From the NCBI GenBank assembly GCA_050734915.1, contig JBOHUX010000006.1, positions 1 through 27,708 on the forward strand: DNA of 27,708 nucleotides, written 5' to 3'. Positions within the stretch are counted from its first letter, which is position 1; every line of letters starts with the position of its first letter. Under the pieces are notes generated by a model. It saw only the letters and a list, made by a program, of their open reading frames with translations. It ran no database searches and was not told the origin of the DNA. Source of the DNA: JBOHUX01 sp050734915. GTDB lineage: Bacteria; Chloroflexota; Dormibacteria; Dormibacterales; Dormibacteraceae. Made by a program: the position numbers and the translations under genes. Shown one piece after another: positions 1 to 7,332 of the stretch.

Positions 1-97
1 CGTAGACGTAGACCGAGGTCTGGAAGATCGCCGGCCCGAGCGGTTCGTGGGCGCCGATCTCGCGGCCGGCGTGGACCGCCCGCGAGCCGGGCCTCAT
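1..97 (-). CDS. Cys/Met-metabolism PLP-dependent enzyme, N-terminal fragment
   Basis: The gene starts at ATG 97, overlapping the enolase stop codon as ATGA, and runs off the window after 32 codons. The visible residues begin MRPGSRAVHAGRE and continue to GPAIFQTSVYVY. This matches the N-terminus of the cystathionine gamma-synthase / methionine gamma-lyase / O-acetylhomoserine sulfhydrylase family, where a T-x-A-V-H-A-G-x-E stretch precedes a P-I-x-Q-T-S-x-Y stretch. These enzymes use PLP to make or break C-S bonds in sulfur amino acid metabolism. The catalytic lysine lies outside the window, so the exact member cannot be named. The overlap implies translational coupling to enolase. Confidence 0.7.
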   Translation of the reverse strand, partial: MRPGSRAVHAGREIGAHEPLGPAIFQTSVYVY

Positions 98-1377
98 CGG
101 GGCCGGCGGGCCAGGCGGCTGGGGCCGGCATAGCGGGCCGACCGCCCCAGCTCGGACTCGATGACCAGCAGCCGGTTGTACTTGGCGACCCGCTCCGAGC
201 GGGCGGGGGCGCCCGTCTTCAACATGCCGGCGCCGGTGGCGACCGCGAGGTCGGCGATGGTGGTGTCCTCGGTCTCCCCCGAGCGATGCGAGATGACGAC
301 ACTGTAGCGGTTGGCACGGGCGAACTCGATCGCCTCCAGGGTCTGGCCGAGGGTCCCGATCTGGTTGACCTTGACCAGGATCGAGCTTCCGATCCCCTTC
401 GCGATCCCCTCCTCGAGGCGGCCGACGTTGGTGACGAAGAGATCGTCGCCGACCAGTTGGACGCGGGCGCCGAGCCGGTCGGTGAGCAGCTTCCAGCCCT
501 CCCAGTCGTCCTCGGCCATGCCGTCCTCGATGGAGACGATCGGGTAGCGCTCACACCAGTCGGCATAGAGATCGACGAGCTCGGCGCCGCTCAGTGTCTT
601 GCCCTCTCCGGCGAGCGTGTACCGGCCGTCCTCGAAGAGCTCGCTGGCCGCGGGGTCGAGCGCGATGGCGACCTCACCTCCAGGATCGTAGCCGGCCGCC
701 CGGATCGCCTCCACGATGAGGTCGAGGGCCTCCTGGTTAGACTCCAGGCGGGGCGCGAAGCCGCCCTCATCCCCCACCCCCGCGGACAGGCCGCGCGCCG
801 CCAGAACCCTCTGGAGTGCGTGATAAACCTCGGCCACGGCGCGGATGGCGGCGGCGAAGGTGCCGGCGCCGACCGGGCAGACCATGAACTCCTGGAGGTC
901 CACGTTGTTGCTGGCGTGCGCGCCGCCGTTGAGGATGTTGGCGAAGGGGAGCGGCAGCAGCGTCGCCTGGGCGCCCCCCAGGTACCGGTAGAGAGGCAGC
1001 TCGAGAGCGTCGGCGGCGCAGTGGGCGGCCGCCAGCGAGACGCCGAGGATGGCATTGGCCCCCAGCCGGGACTTGTTGGCGGTCCCGTCAAGCTCGCAGA
1101 GGGCGGCGTCGAGTCCCGCCTGATCGAGCACGTCCATCCCACCCACGGTTTCCGCGATCTCCCCCTCGACGCTGGCGACCGCCCCCAGGACGCCCAGGCC
1201 ACCGAATCGATCGGAATCCCCGTCCCGCCGCTCGACCGCCTCGTGGGCGCCCGTCGAGGCTCCCGAGGGGACCGAGGCCTGGCCGGTGGAGACCGGGGTC
1301 TCGACGGTGACCCGCAGCGTCGGGTTGCCGCGCGAGTCGAGGATCTCGAGGGCGTGGACGCCGTCGATCGGGATCAT
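94..1377 (-). CDS. eno: Enolase (phosphopyruvate hydratase)
   Basis: Converts 2-phosphoglycerate to phosphoenolpyruvate in glycolysis, in the cytosol and Mg-dependent. The 427-residue length is normal for the family. Visible motifs are the lid loop SGASTG (38-43), GDEGGFAP with E204 as general acid, metal ligands D241, E284 (SIEDGMAEDDW) and D311 (GDDLFVTN), catalytic K336 (LVKVNQIGTL), SHRSGETEDT (363-372) and K387 (LKTGAPARSERVAKYN). The frame is open to 1500, but the extra 41 residues are low-complexity and would overlap the upstream gene. The ATG at 1377 gives the standard N-terminus (IDGVHALEILDSRGNPT). It lies 28 nt after the stop of the upstream carboxypeptidase gene, with no strong Shine-Dalgarno. 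Confidence 0.97.
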   Translation of the reverse strand: MIPIDGVHALEILDSRGNPTLRVTVETPVSTGQASVPSGASTGAHEAVERRDGDSDRFGGLGVLGAVASVEGEIAETVGGMDVLDQAGLDAALCELDGTANKSRLGANAILGVSLAAAHCAADALELPLYRYLGGAQATLLPLPFANILNGGAHASNNVDLQEFMVCPVGAGTFAAAIRAVAEVYHALQRVLAARGLSAGVGDEGGFAPRLESNQEALDLIVEAIRAAGYDPGGEVAIALDPAASELFEDGRYTLAGEGKTLSGAELVDLYADWCERYPIVSIEDGMAEDDWEGWKLLTDRLGARVQLVGDDLFVTNVGRLEEGIAKGIGSSILVKVNQIGTLGQTLEAIEFARANRYSVVISHRSGETEDTTIADLAVATGAGMLKTGAPARSERVAKYNRLLVIESELGRSARYAGPSRLARRPR

Positions 1378-1405
1378 CGTGCCGAATTCTAGGAGCCCCA
1401 GGCCC

Positions 1406-2428
1406 TTAGGAGGTCGCGCCGGCGGTCCTCGTGGCGGCGGGACCGGGCGGCCTCGAGAAACCGTAGTCGAGCAGGTGCACCGCATCCGTGAAGAAGACAT
1501 CCGACCCCAGCACGACCGCCAGCAGGTGGCGTCCGGCGCGGGTTGCGCTGGCGACCAGGCAGCCGCCCGCGAAGTCCGTGAATCCGGTCTTGAGCCCGGT
1601 CGCCCCCGGGTAGATGGTCAGCATCTTGTTCAGGTTGCGGGCGTCGAAGGCCCGGTGCGTGGCGGTCGCCGGGATCACCTTCTCCGGGGTGGCGGCGATC
1701 CGCGCCAGGAGGGGGTAGTGCGCCTCGAGGTATCCCCCGATCACGGCCAGGTCGTAGGCGGTCGAGAAATGCCCCGTCGCGTCGAGGCCGGTCGCGTTGA
1801 CGAAGCGGGTGTCGTGCAGGCCCAGCGCCCGGACCTTGGCGTTCATGTCGGCGACGAACCGGCCCCAGCGAAGGATCCGGGTGGCCAGCGTCGTCGCCGC
1901 GTCGTTCCCGGAGTCGAGGAAGAGCCCGTAGAGCGCCTCGCGGACTGTCACCTTCTCTCCGGCGCGAAGACCCATCCGGTCGGGCGGCATGGCGGCGGCC
2001 TCGCGCGGCACCGTCAGCACCTGGTCGGGCGAGGCGTGGTCCAGCGCCACCATGGCGGTCACCATCTTGGTCAGGCTGGCCGGGGCTCGGCGGGCATCCT
2101 GTTCCCGCGCCCAGAGCACGGTCCGGGTGTCGAGATCGACCAGGATCCCCGACCGGGCCCGGACGGCCACCGTGGCGCCGGTCCGGGCGTCGAGCCCTTT
2201 GAAGCTGAAGCCCAGCGGAGGCCGGGCGGTGGCGCGGGCGGCGGCGGCCGGGGTGGCGGGCGTCGATGCCGGCCTTCTGGAGAGCTCGGCGGCGGTGGTC
2301 ACGGTGACCAGCGCGAGCGCGACGCCCGCGGCCACGACGAGGTCACGCCGCTTCCGAAGCCTGCCGCTCCGGCTCCGGCGGCGCTCTCGGGCGGGGACGT
2401 GGGTGGTGACGACGGAGCGCCCGATCAA
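1406..2428 (-). CDS. D-alanyl-D-alanine carboxypeptidase (peptidase S11, PBP5-like)
   Basis: Serine peptidase that trims the terminal D-Ala from peptidoglycan stem peptides outside the membrane. All three penicillin-binding signatures are present: SLTK with nucleophile S118 and K121, SGN (173-175), and KTG (280-282). An arginine-rich N-terminus followed by a hydrophobic stretch (about 30-48) looks like an uncleaved signal anchor, then an Ala/Pro linker leads into the catalytic domain. At 340 residues it has the S11 core but little room for the C-terminal domain and amphipathic anchor of E. coli DacA, so membrane attachment is probably N-terminal. The start used is TTG 2428; no ATG or GTG gives the full N-terminus. 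A candidate promoter sits directly upstream. Confidence 0.92.
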   Translation of the reverse strand: MIGRSVVTTHVPARERRRSRSGRLRKRRDLVVAAGVALALVTVTTAAELSRRPASTPATPAAAARATARPPLGFSFKGLDARTGATVAVRARSGILVDLDTRTVLWAREQDARRAPASLTKMVTAMVALDHASPDQVLTVPREAAAMPPDRMGLRAGEKVTVREALYGLFLDSGNDAATTLATRILRWGRFVADMNAKVRALGLHDTRFVNATGLDATGHFSTAYDLAVIGGYLEAHYPLLARIAATPEKVIPATATHRAFDARNLNKMLTIYPGATGLKTGFTDFAGGCLVASATRAGRHLLAVVLGSDVFFTDAVHLLDYGFSRPPGPAATRTAGATS

Positions 2429-2440
2429 CGAGATGGGCAG

Positions 2441-2469
2441 ATTGTAATCGAGTCGGGCGGATCGGTCAG
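2441..2469 (-). promoter_or_regulatory. Candidate promoter of the carboxypeptidase gene
   Basis: On the minus strand CTGACC (2469-2464) is followed by a 17-nt spacer and TACAAT (2446-2441), a good match to a housekeeping -35/-10 pair. The -10 ends 12 nt before the TTG start at 2428, so the leader would be very short. The -35 overlaps the stop codon of the upstream CapA-like gene. Identified by eye only. Confidence 0.45.
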
Positions 2470-3572
2470 CCAGGCTCGCCCAGCCGTGCGGCCAGTTGCC
2501 TGCTGGCCCGCTCCATGGTGCTCAGCACCTGGGCGGCCGGCGCCGGCGCCATGATGCTGGGCTGGCCGTCCAGCCCATCGATGTGGACCGGCGTCCACGT
2601 CGCCGCCACCAGCCGGTTGCCGTAGAAGGTGTACTTCCCCACCACGCCCTCCTCGGTGTCCTCCGACCAGCTCTGGTCGAAGATGAAGTTGCCGTGCGCG
2701 TAGGTGATGAGGTGGCCCTTGTAGACCTCGACGCCCTCGTACCAGTGCTGGTGGTTCCCGATCACCAGGTCCGCCCCGTCGTCGATGGCCAGGTGTCCGA
2801 GCATGACCGGATCCTGGGGAGCCACCCCGGGGGCGGCGGCGGGCTGCCGGTCGTACTCCCGGCCCCAGTGGAACTGCACGACCACGACGCCGGCGCGCGC
2901 CCGCGCCGCGGCGATCTCGCGGGCCATCTCCGCGGTGTCCACGGTGGCCTCGACGGCGTTGAAGCCGAGGAGGGCGAAGGTGAGCCCGCGGACATCGATG
3001 TAGGCGGTATGACCCAGCCCCGAATAGTTGATGGAGTGGGAGGCCAGGAGCTGGAGGGTGGCGTTGACGCCCCGGTCCCCGTAGTTGTGGATGTGCTCGT
3101 TGCCCAGGTTGGCGACGTTGACGCCGGCGAAGGTGAGCCCGTTCACGAACCGGCCGTCGCCACAGAAGGTGAACCCCGTCTCCGCCAGGGGGCAGCCGGC
3201 GAAGATCGGGGTCTCGAGGTTGACCCAGGTCATGTCGGCCGAGCGCAGAAGAGGCGCGGTGGGCCGGAAGGGCCACAGAAAGTCGTTCCGGCGCGTCGCC
3301 TCGACGTTGACCATCCGCGCGGGGATCACGTCCCCGGTTGCGATCAGGGTGCGGACCTGGGCCGGATCCGCGGGCACCGCCTGAGCCGGATGGAAGAGCC
3401 CGTCCAGGGTCAGCGGGCCAAAGACCGGGCTCGGGCTGGGGCTGGGTGATGGTGGCGGCCGGGAGGCGGCCGGAGATGGGGTCCGGGAGGCGGCCGGGGT
3501 CCCCCCCGACACCGAGCAGCCCGCGAGCGTGAGACAGGTCAGGGCGGCGAGGGCGGGGGTCGGGCGTCGCAT
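2466..3572 (-). CDS. CapA-like lipoprotein (PGA_cap metallophosphatase fold)
   Basis: A 368-residue lipoprotein: the signal peptide ends in the lipobox LAGC with lipidated C19, followed by a Ser/Pro linker (about 30-50). The domain from about 75 has the metallophosphoesterase-like motifs of the capsule-synthesis CapA family: GDVIPARMVN (80-89), VNLETPIF (117-124), NEHIHNYGDRG (158-168), FHWGREY (234-240), GNHQHWYEGVE (272-282) and YAHGNFIF (291-298). CapA proteins assist poly-gamma-glutamate export or capsule assembly, but many homologues sit in bacteria without that polymer and their role is unknown. No capB, capC or ligase gene is nearby, so a capsule role is not supported here. Start ATG 3572. 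Confidence 0.88.
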   Translation of the reverse strand: MRRPTPALAALTCLTLAGCSVSGGTPAASRTPSPAASRPPPSPSPSPSPVFGPLTLDGLFHPAQAVPADPAQVRTLIATGDVIPARMVNVEATRRNDFLWPFRPTAPLLRSADMTWVNLETPIFAGCPLAETGFTFCGDGRFVNGLTFAGVNVANLGNEHIHNYGDRGVNATLQLLASHSINYSGLGHTAYIDVRGLTFALLGFNAVEATVDTAEMAREIAAARARAGVVVVQFHWGREYDRQPAAAPGVAPQDPVMLGHLAIDDGADLVIGNHQHWYEGVEVYKGHLITYAHGNFIFDQSWSEDTEEGVVGKYTFYGNRLVAATWTPVHIDGLDGQPSIMAPAPAAQVLSTMERASRQLAARLGEPG

Positions 3573-3581
3573 CGCGGACAG

Positions 3582-3610
3582 ATGCTACCCGTCGGCGGGG
3601 CCGGCGTCAG
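3582..3610 (-). promoter_or_regulatory. Candidate promoter of the CapA-like gene
   Basis: Minus-strand CTGACG (3610-3605), 17-nt spacer, TAGCAT (3587-3582), then 9 nt to the ATG at 3572. The layout and the TGAC core of the -35 resemble the candidate promoter at 2441-2469. It lies inside the end of the upstream small gene. By eye only. Confidence 0.4.
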
Positions 3611-3935
3611 CCGGGGGTGGTCGGAGTGCCTCCAGGAGGTCTTCGATCGCGATCAGGCGCGCGAGGAAAGAGCGGACCGGACCGCCCAGCTCGGCGGCGG
3701 CCGTCCAGAGCCCAGGGTTGCCCTCCCGGCGCCGCGCCTCCAGAAGTGGACGGTGAGCCGCGCTCAGCCTGCCCCCGGCCAGGGTCGTCTCCACGATCGT
3801 CCCCAGCCAGGATTCGTAGAGGGCGAGCTCCTGGAGCCTGGGGTCGCCGTAGCCGGTTCCGGGAAACGGGGTCCGCCGGTGATCGTCCCAGAGCCGCCGG
3901 AGGCGCCGCAACGACTCCCCCCGCGTCGCGCTCAA
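3585..3935 (-). CDS. Hypothetical protein coupled to isocitrate dehydrogenase
   Basis: A 116-residue soluble protein I do not recognise. It is rich in Arg, Leu and Glu, looks mostly helical, and has no signal peptide, membrane segment or cysteine motif. It begins with TTG at 3935, whose TTGA overlaps the TGA stop of the upstream isocitrate dehydrogenase gene. That argues for a real, translationally coupled gene. The segment from about 35 to 100 (LQELALYESWLGTIVETTLAGG onward, to FLARLIAIEDLLEAL) has the hydrophobic periodicity of a helical bundle. Function unknown. Confidence 0.6.
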   Translation of the reverse strand: MSATRGESLRRLRRLWDDHRRTPFPGTGYGDPRLQELALYESWLGTIVETTLAGGRLSAAHRPLLEARRREGNPGLWTAAAELGGPVRSFLARLIAIEDLLEALRPPPADAGPADG

Positions 3936-5026
3936 GACCCGGCTTGAAGAAGTTCCACGATCGCGTCGGCGACCTCGCTGGTGGCGGCCGCCGTGGGGTC
4001 GTCGCGGCTCTCCTTGAGGTCGTACGTCACCGCCCGGCCGACGGCGATGACGTCACCGATCGCCCGCTCGAGGGCTTCGGCGGCCTCGGTCTCTTCGAGG
4101 TGATGGAGCATGAGCACCCCGGACAGCATCAGGGCCATCGGGTTGACCCGGTTCTTGCCCGCGTGCCGGGGCGCGCTGCCGTGGGTTGCCTCGAACACGG
4201 CGCCGTCGGCGCCGATGTTGGCGCCCGGGGCGAGGCCGAGGCCGCCGATCATGCCCGCGCCCAGATCGGAGACGATGTCGCCGTAGAGGTTGGGGAGCAC
4301 CAGGACCTCGTACTCCTTGGGCCGCAGCACCAGCTGCATGCACATGTTGTCCACGATCCGGTCCTCGAACTCGAGATCCGGATTGCGCTCCGCGACCCGC
4401 CGCGCGACGGCCAGGAAGAGCCCGTCGGTGTGCTTCATGATGTTCGCCTTGTGGACGGCGGTCACCTTGTGCCGGCCGTGCTTGCGGGCGTGGTCGAACG
4501 CGAACTGGACGATCCGTTCGCTCCCGAAGGTGGAGATAGGCTTGATCGAGAGGCCGCTGTCAGGCCGGATCCGCTTCTCGGTCAGGGCGCTGATCTCCCG
4601 GATCATGCGCATGCAGTCGGAGGTCCCCTCCTGGAACTCGATGCCCGCGTAGATGTCCTCCGAGTTCTCCCGCACGATCACGAAGTCGAGGTCGTCCCGG
4701 AGATTGCGAGCACCCTTGTAGGCCTTGATGGGACGCACGCACGCGAACAGCTCGAGTTCCTGCCGGAGAGCCACGTTGACGCTCCTGAACCCCGTCCCGA
4801 CCGGGGTCGTGATGGGTCCCTTGAGGGCGACCTTGTTCCTCCGGATCGACGCCAGCACGTGCTCAGGGAGCGGCGTGCCATGCTCCGCCATGACGCTCTC
4901 CCCCGCCTCCTGGACGTCCCAGTCGAACTGGACGCCGGTCGCCTCGAGCACGCGGACGGTGGCGTCGGAGATCTCCGGACCGACGCCGTCGCCGGGGATC
5001 AGTGTGACCGCGTGCTTTCTGGGGAT
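3932..5026 (-). CDS. icd: Isocitrate dehydrogenase, NAD-type (isocitrate/isopropylmalate DH family)
   Basis: Oxidative decarboxylation of isocitrate to 2-oxoglutarate in the TCA cycle. Visible motifs are TLIPGDGVGPE near the N-terminus, RPIKAYKGARN, ENSEDIYAG with the catalytic Tyr, HKANIMKHTDGLF with the catalytic Lys, metal-binding Asp residues in NLYGDIVSDLGAG, and the cofactor region EATHGSAPRHAGKNRVNP. The last region resembles NAD-linked rather than NADP-linked enzymes. Homoisocitrate or isopropylmalate dehydrogenase is less likely. The first ATG/GTG/TTG in frame is GTG 4951, which would remove the conserved PGDGVGPE loop. The frame is open upstream but offers only ATC 5026 or CTG 5002, so the start given (ATC) is tentative. 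The ferredoxin gene ends 16 nt upstream. Confidence 0.87.
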   Translation of the reverse strand: MPRKHAVTLIPGDGVGPEISDATVRVLEATGVQFDWDVQEAGESVMAEHGTPLPEHVLASIRRNKVALKGPITTPVGTGFRSVNVALRQELELFACVRPIKAYKGARNLRDDLDFVIVRENSEDIYAGIEFQEGTSDCMRMIREISALTEKRIRPDSGLSIKPISTFGSERIVQFAFDHARKHGRHKVTAVHKANIMKHTDGLFLAVARRVAERNPDLEFEDRIVDNMCMQLVLRPKEYEVLVLPNLYGDIVSDLGAGMIGGLGLAPGANIGADGAVFEATHGSAPRHAGKNRVNPMALMLSGVLMLHHLEETEAAEALERAIGDVIAVGRAVTYDLKESRDDPTAAATSEVADAIVELLQAGS

Positions 5027-5042
5027 CGCCGGCCGGGTCCGC

Positions 5043-5285
5043 TTACTTCTTGAAGTAGTCGGCGTTGATCTTGATGAAGTCGGTCCATTCCCCGGGCACC
5101 TCGTCCTCGGGGAAGATGGCGTCCACCGGACAGGGATCGACGCAGGCTCCGCAGTCGATGCACTCGTCGGGGTCGATGTAGTACATGTCGGCCGCGTCGT
5201 CGGTGTGGATGCAGTCGACCGGACAGACCTCCACGCACGAGGCGTCCTTGACGCCGATGCACGGCTGGACTATGACGTAAGCCAC
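5043..5285 (-). CDS. fdxA: Seven-iron ferredoxin (3Fe-4S/4Fe-4S)
   Basis: An 80-residue low-potential electron carrier. The first cysteine set is C9, C17, C21 and C25, and the second is C42, C45, C48 and C52 (CIDCGACVDPCP). By analogy with Azotobacter ferredoxin I, C9, C17 and C52 bind the 3Fe-4S cluster and C21, C42, C45 and C48 the 4Fe-4S cluster. The long acidic C-terminal tail (PEDEVPGEWTDFIKINADYF) is typical of this actinobacterial/Thermus-like FdxA type. The start is GTG 5285, giving the usual M-A-Y-V-I N-terminus; the frame upstream is open but not ferredoxin-like. It lies 16 nt after the response regulator and 16 nt before isocitrate dehydrogenase. Confidence 0.95.
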   Translation of the reverse strand: MAYVIVQPCIGVKDASCVEVCPVDCIHTDDAADMYYIDPDECIDCGACVDPCPVDAIFPEDEVPGEWTDFIKINADYFKK

Positions 5286-5301
5286 GACACTCGGAAGGGT
5301 A

Positions 5302-6069
5302 TCACGCGCGATCCGCGACCCGGCGTTCGTTGGCCGGGGCGGGGCCGGCGCGGTGGCGTCGCTCCAGACGGTACCCGAAGCCCGCCACGGCGACGATCTG
5401 GCCGCCTCGCTCCGGCCCCTCACCGAGCTTCGAGCGCAGCCTTCGGACGAGGAGGTCCACGCGCTCGGTGGAGATGGGGGCGCTGAAGCCGTAGACATGG
5501 CTCAGGATCTGCTCGCGGGAGATCGCGACGCCCGGGTGGCGGCAGAGGTAGGCGAGAAGCTGGTACTCGAGAGCCCCGAGGGTGACGCGCCGGTCGCCGA
5601 CCTGGACGACGCGGGCCTCGAGGTCGACGCTGACGTCGCCCAGGCGGACTTCGCCCGGCTCGGCGGGCTGCGGCGGCGGCGGCGCCAGCACGGCGCGCGC
5701 CTTGCGCAGGTGGGCTTCGAGCCGGGCGACCAGCTCCGCGTGGTGGAAGGGCTTGACGATGAAGTCGTCGGCGCCGGCGTCCAGGCCCCGGCTCATGGTC
5801 GCCTCGTCGTCACGGCCGCTGACGAAGATGATCGGGATCGTCGGATCGCGGCTTCGGAGCCAGCGACAGACGTCCACGCCGGGGCTGTCGGGCAGCACCC
5901 AGTCCAAGAAGACGGCGACCGGGGTCTGGGTCTCGAGGGCCTCGAAGGCCTCTTTCGCGCTCGCCCTGACCACGGCGCCGAAACCCTCCTCCTCGAGCAC
6001 CGCCGAAACCAGCTCGGCGGAGTCGGGGGCGTCCTCCACGATCAGCACCTTGCCCCTCTGCCCGGCCAC
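5302..6069 (-). CDS. OmpR/PhoB-family response regulator
   Basis: A 255-residue two-component transcription factor. The receiver domain (about 7-120) has acidic pair E12/D13, phospho-acceptor D56 (FLDWVLPD), S84 (FVSG) and K106 (FIVKPF). After an Ala/Pro linker, a winged helix-turn-helix domain (about 140-240) contains LEYQLLAYLCRHPGVAISRE and RVDLLVRRLRSKLGE, ending in a GFGYRL wing. No sensor kinase gene is in the window, so its signal is unknown. The frame is open to 6153, but GTG 6069 removes an unconvincing 28-residue extension and is preceded by a good -10 box. It could be co-transcribed with the ferredoxin gene 16 nt downstream. Confidence 0.93.
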   Translation of the reverse strand: MAGQRGKVLIVEDAPDSAELVSAVLEEEGFGAVVRASAKEAFEALETQTPVAVFLDWVLPDSPGVDVCRWLRSRDPTIPIIFVSGRDDEATMSRGLDAGADDFIVKPFHHAELVARLEAHLRKARAVLAPPPPQPAEPGEVRLGDVSVDLEARVVQVGDRRVTLGALEYQLLAYLCRHPGVAISREQILSHVYGFSAPISTERVDLLVRRLRSKLGEGPERGGQIVAVAGFGYRLERRHRAGPAPANERRVADRA

Positions 6070-6075
6070 GCGCCG

Positions 6076-6081
6076 ATAGTA
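6076..6081 (-). promoter_or_regulatory. Candidate -10 box for a leaderless response regulator transcript
   Basis: Minus-strand TACTAT ends 6 nt before GTG 6069, the spacing expected when transcription begins at the start codon. A weak TTGGCT lies about 15 nt further upstream. There is no Shine-Dalgarno. By eye only, but it supports the choice of start. Confidence 0.4.
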
Positions 6082-6115
6082 CGCGAGGGGGAGGGGAGCC
6101 AACCCGGCCGGGGAT

Positions 6116-6355
6116 TCAGCGTCGCAGACGGGCGGCCAGCTCGAGGCGGTCATCGAAGCGCCAGTTCCGCTCCGCCGCCCAGACCGCGCTCAGGAGCAGC
6201 TCCAGCTGGGAGGGCAGGTCGGGGATCCGGTCGGGGGTGAAGAAGTCCCCCGCCGCCGCCCTCCGGGCGAAGTCGTACCCGGGGCCGTGCCGGCTCGGGT
6301 GGCCGGGCAGCAGTCTCAAGGCCGCCTCCCCGTCGCTACCCCTCCGGCACTCCAA
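6116..6355 (-). CDS. Hypothetical small protein (doubtful)
   Basis: A 79-codon frame starting at TTG 6355 and ending 46 nt upstream of the response regulator. The C-terminal part (DRIPDLPSQLELLLSAVWAAERNWRFDD and on) looks protein-like, with a regular helical hydrophobic pattern. The N-terminal part is Arg/Gly rich and unconvincing. No family is recognised. A candidate minus-strand promoter lies just upstream. It may be a real small gene with a later start, or chance reading in high-GC DNA. Confidence 0.35.
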   Translation of the reverse strand: MECRRGSDGEAALRLLPGHPSRHGPGYDFARRAAAGDFFTPDRIPDLPSQLELLLSAVWAAERNWRFDDRLELAARLRR

Positions 6356-6370
6356 CCCACGACGAATCGC

Positions 6371-6397
6371 ATTGTAGCAGGTCTAACAATTTGTCTG
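6371..6397 (-). promoter_or_regulatory. Candidate minus-strand promoter in the AT-rich divergent gap
   Basis: The stretch 6363-6420 is clearly richer in A/T than its surroundings and separates divergent genes. On the minus strand CAGACA (6397-6392) and TACAAT (6376-6371) form a -35/-10 pair with a short 15-nt spacer, 15 nt ahead of the TTG at 6355. A plus-strand promoter for the aldo/keto reductase may also lie here or at TAGGCT (6488-6493), but none is clear. Confidence 0.3.
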
Positions 6398-6503
6398 AGG
6401 GCATAAGTATCATGTTCTCTCTTCCCCGGAGCGAGACGGGGTCGGTGGCCGGCGGCCCCGCGTGGCCCGGCTGGACGCCCACTCATCTAGGCTGAGCCAT
6501 GCA

Positions 6504-7286
6504 GTGGAGCGGAGACGACTGGGCCGGACTGACATCGAGGTGCCGGTGATCGGAATGGGAACCTGGAGTACCTTCGACACCGACGAGGAGCGCGCGCCGA
6601 TCGTGTCGGAGGCGATCGCTGCCGGCACCGACCTCTTCGACTCGTCCCCCATGTACGGACGGTCGGAGGAGGTCCTCGCCCGCGCGCTCTCCGGACGCCG
6701 TGACTCCGCTCTCGTCGCCACCAAGATCTGGGACCAGTCACCTCGGGAGGGCCGGCGGCAGGTAGAGCGCGCCCTCGAGCTCTTCGGGTGGGTGGACGTC
6801 TATCAGGTCCACAACCTCGTCAACTGGCGGGCTCAGCTGGAGCTGCTGGAGGAGCTCAGGTCGAGCGGGGACGCGCGGGCGATCGGGGCCACCCATTACC
6901 AGGTCTCGGCCTTCCCCGAGCTGGCCGGCCTGATGCGGAGCGGGCGTCTCGACATGGTCCAGATCCCCTACAACCCCCGGCGCCGGGAGGCGGAGCGCAA
7001 CCTCCTGCCCCTCGCCGAGTCGCTGGGCCTCGGGGTCCTTGTCCTGAGCCCGCTCAAGCACGGCGTCCTCGACGCCAGCCCAAGTCCGGCCCAGCTGGCC
7101 GAGCTGGGGGTGCGAACGTGGGCCCAGGCGGTCCTCAGATGGATCGCCTCCGACCCCCGCGTCAGTTGCGTGCTCGTCGCCACCCGGACCCCGGGCCGTC
7201 CGGGAGAGAACGCCGCGGCCGGCGAGCCGCCCTGGCTGTCGCCGGAACAGCGGGAGCTGGTGACCACGATCTGCAAGGCGGGTTGA
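6504..7286 (+). CDS. Aldo/keto reductase
   Basis: NAD(P)H-dependent oxidoreductase with a TIM-barrel fold, 260 residues. The catalytic tetrad is complete: D46, Y51 (SSPMYGRSEE), K74 (ALVATKIWDQ) and H103 (YQVHNL). The N-terminus RRLGRTDIEVPVIGMGTW is typical of the family. The GTG at 6504 is chosen because the 14 upstream in-frame residues are not family-like. It is somewhat short compared with the usual 300 or so residues, consistent with bacterial members that have trimmed C-terminal loops. The substrate cannot be inferred. The LLM oxidoreductase gene follows 46 nt later on the same strand and may share its transcript. Confidence 0.9.
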   Translation: MERRRLGRTDIEVPVIGMGTWSTFDTDEERAPIVSEAIAAGTDLFDSSPMYGRSEEVLARALSGRRDSALVATKIWDQSPREGRRQVERALELFGWVDVYQVHNLVNWRAQLELLEELRSSGDARAIGATHYQVSAFPELAGLMRSGRLDMVQIPYNPRRREAERNLLPLAESLGLGVLVLSPLKHGVLDASPSPAQLAELGVRTWAQAVLRWIASDPRVSCVLVATRTPGRPGENAAAGEPPWLSPEQRELVTTICKAG

Positions 7287-7332
7287 GGTCGGCGCCCGAT
7301 TCTCGCCACCGGCGGCCGCCGGGCGGGGGTCG

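Noticed and set aside
1378..1500. N-terminal extension of enolase to an upstream start
   Set aside because: The 41 extra residues are low-complexity, overlap the carboxypeptidase gene, and lie before the conserved enolase N-terminus.
3617..5053. Long plus-strand frame opposite isocitrate dehydrogenase
   Set aside because: Shadow of a real gene in high-GC DNA; no recognisable domain.
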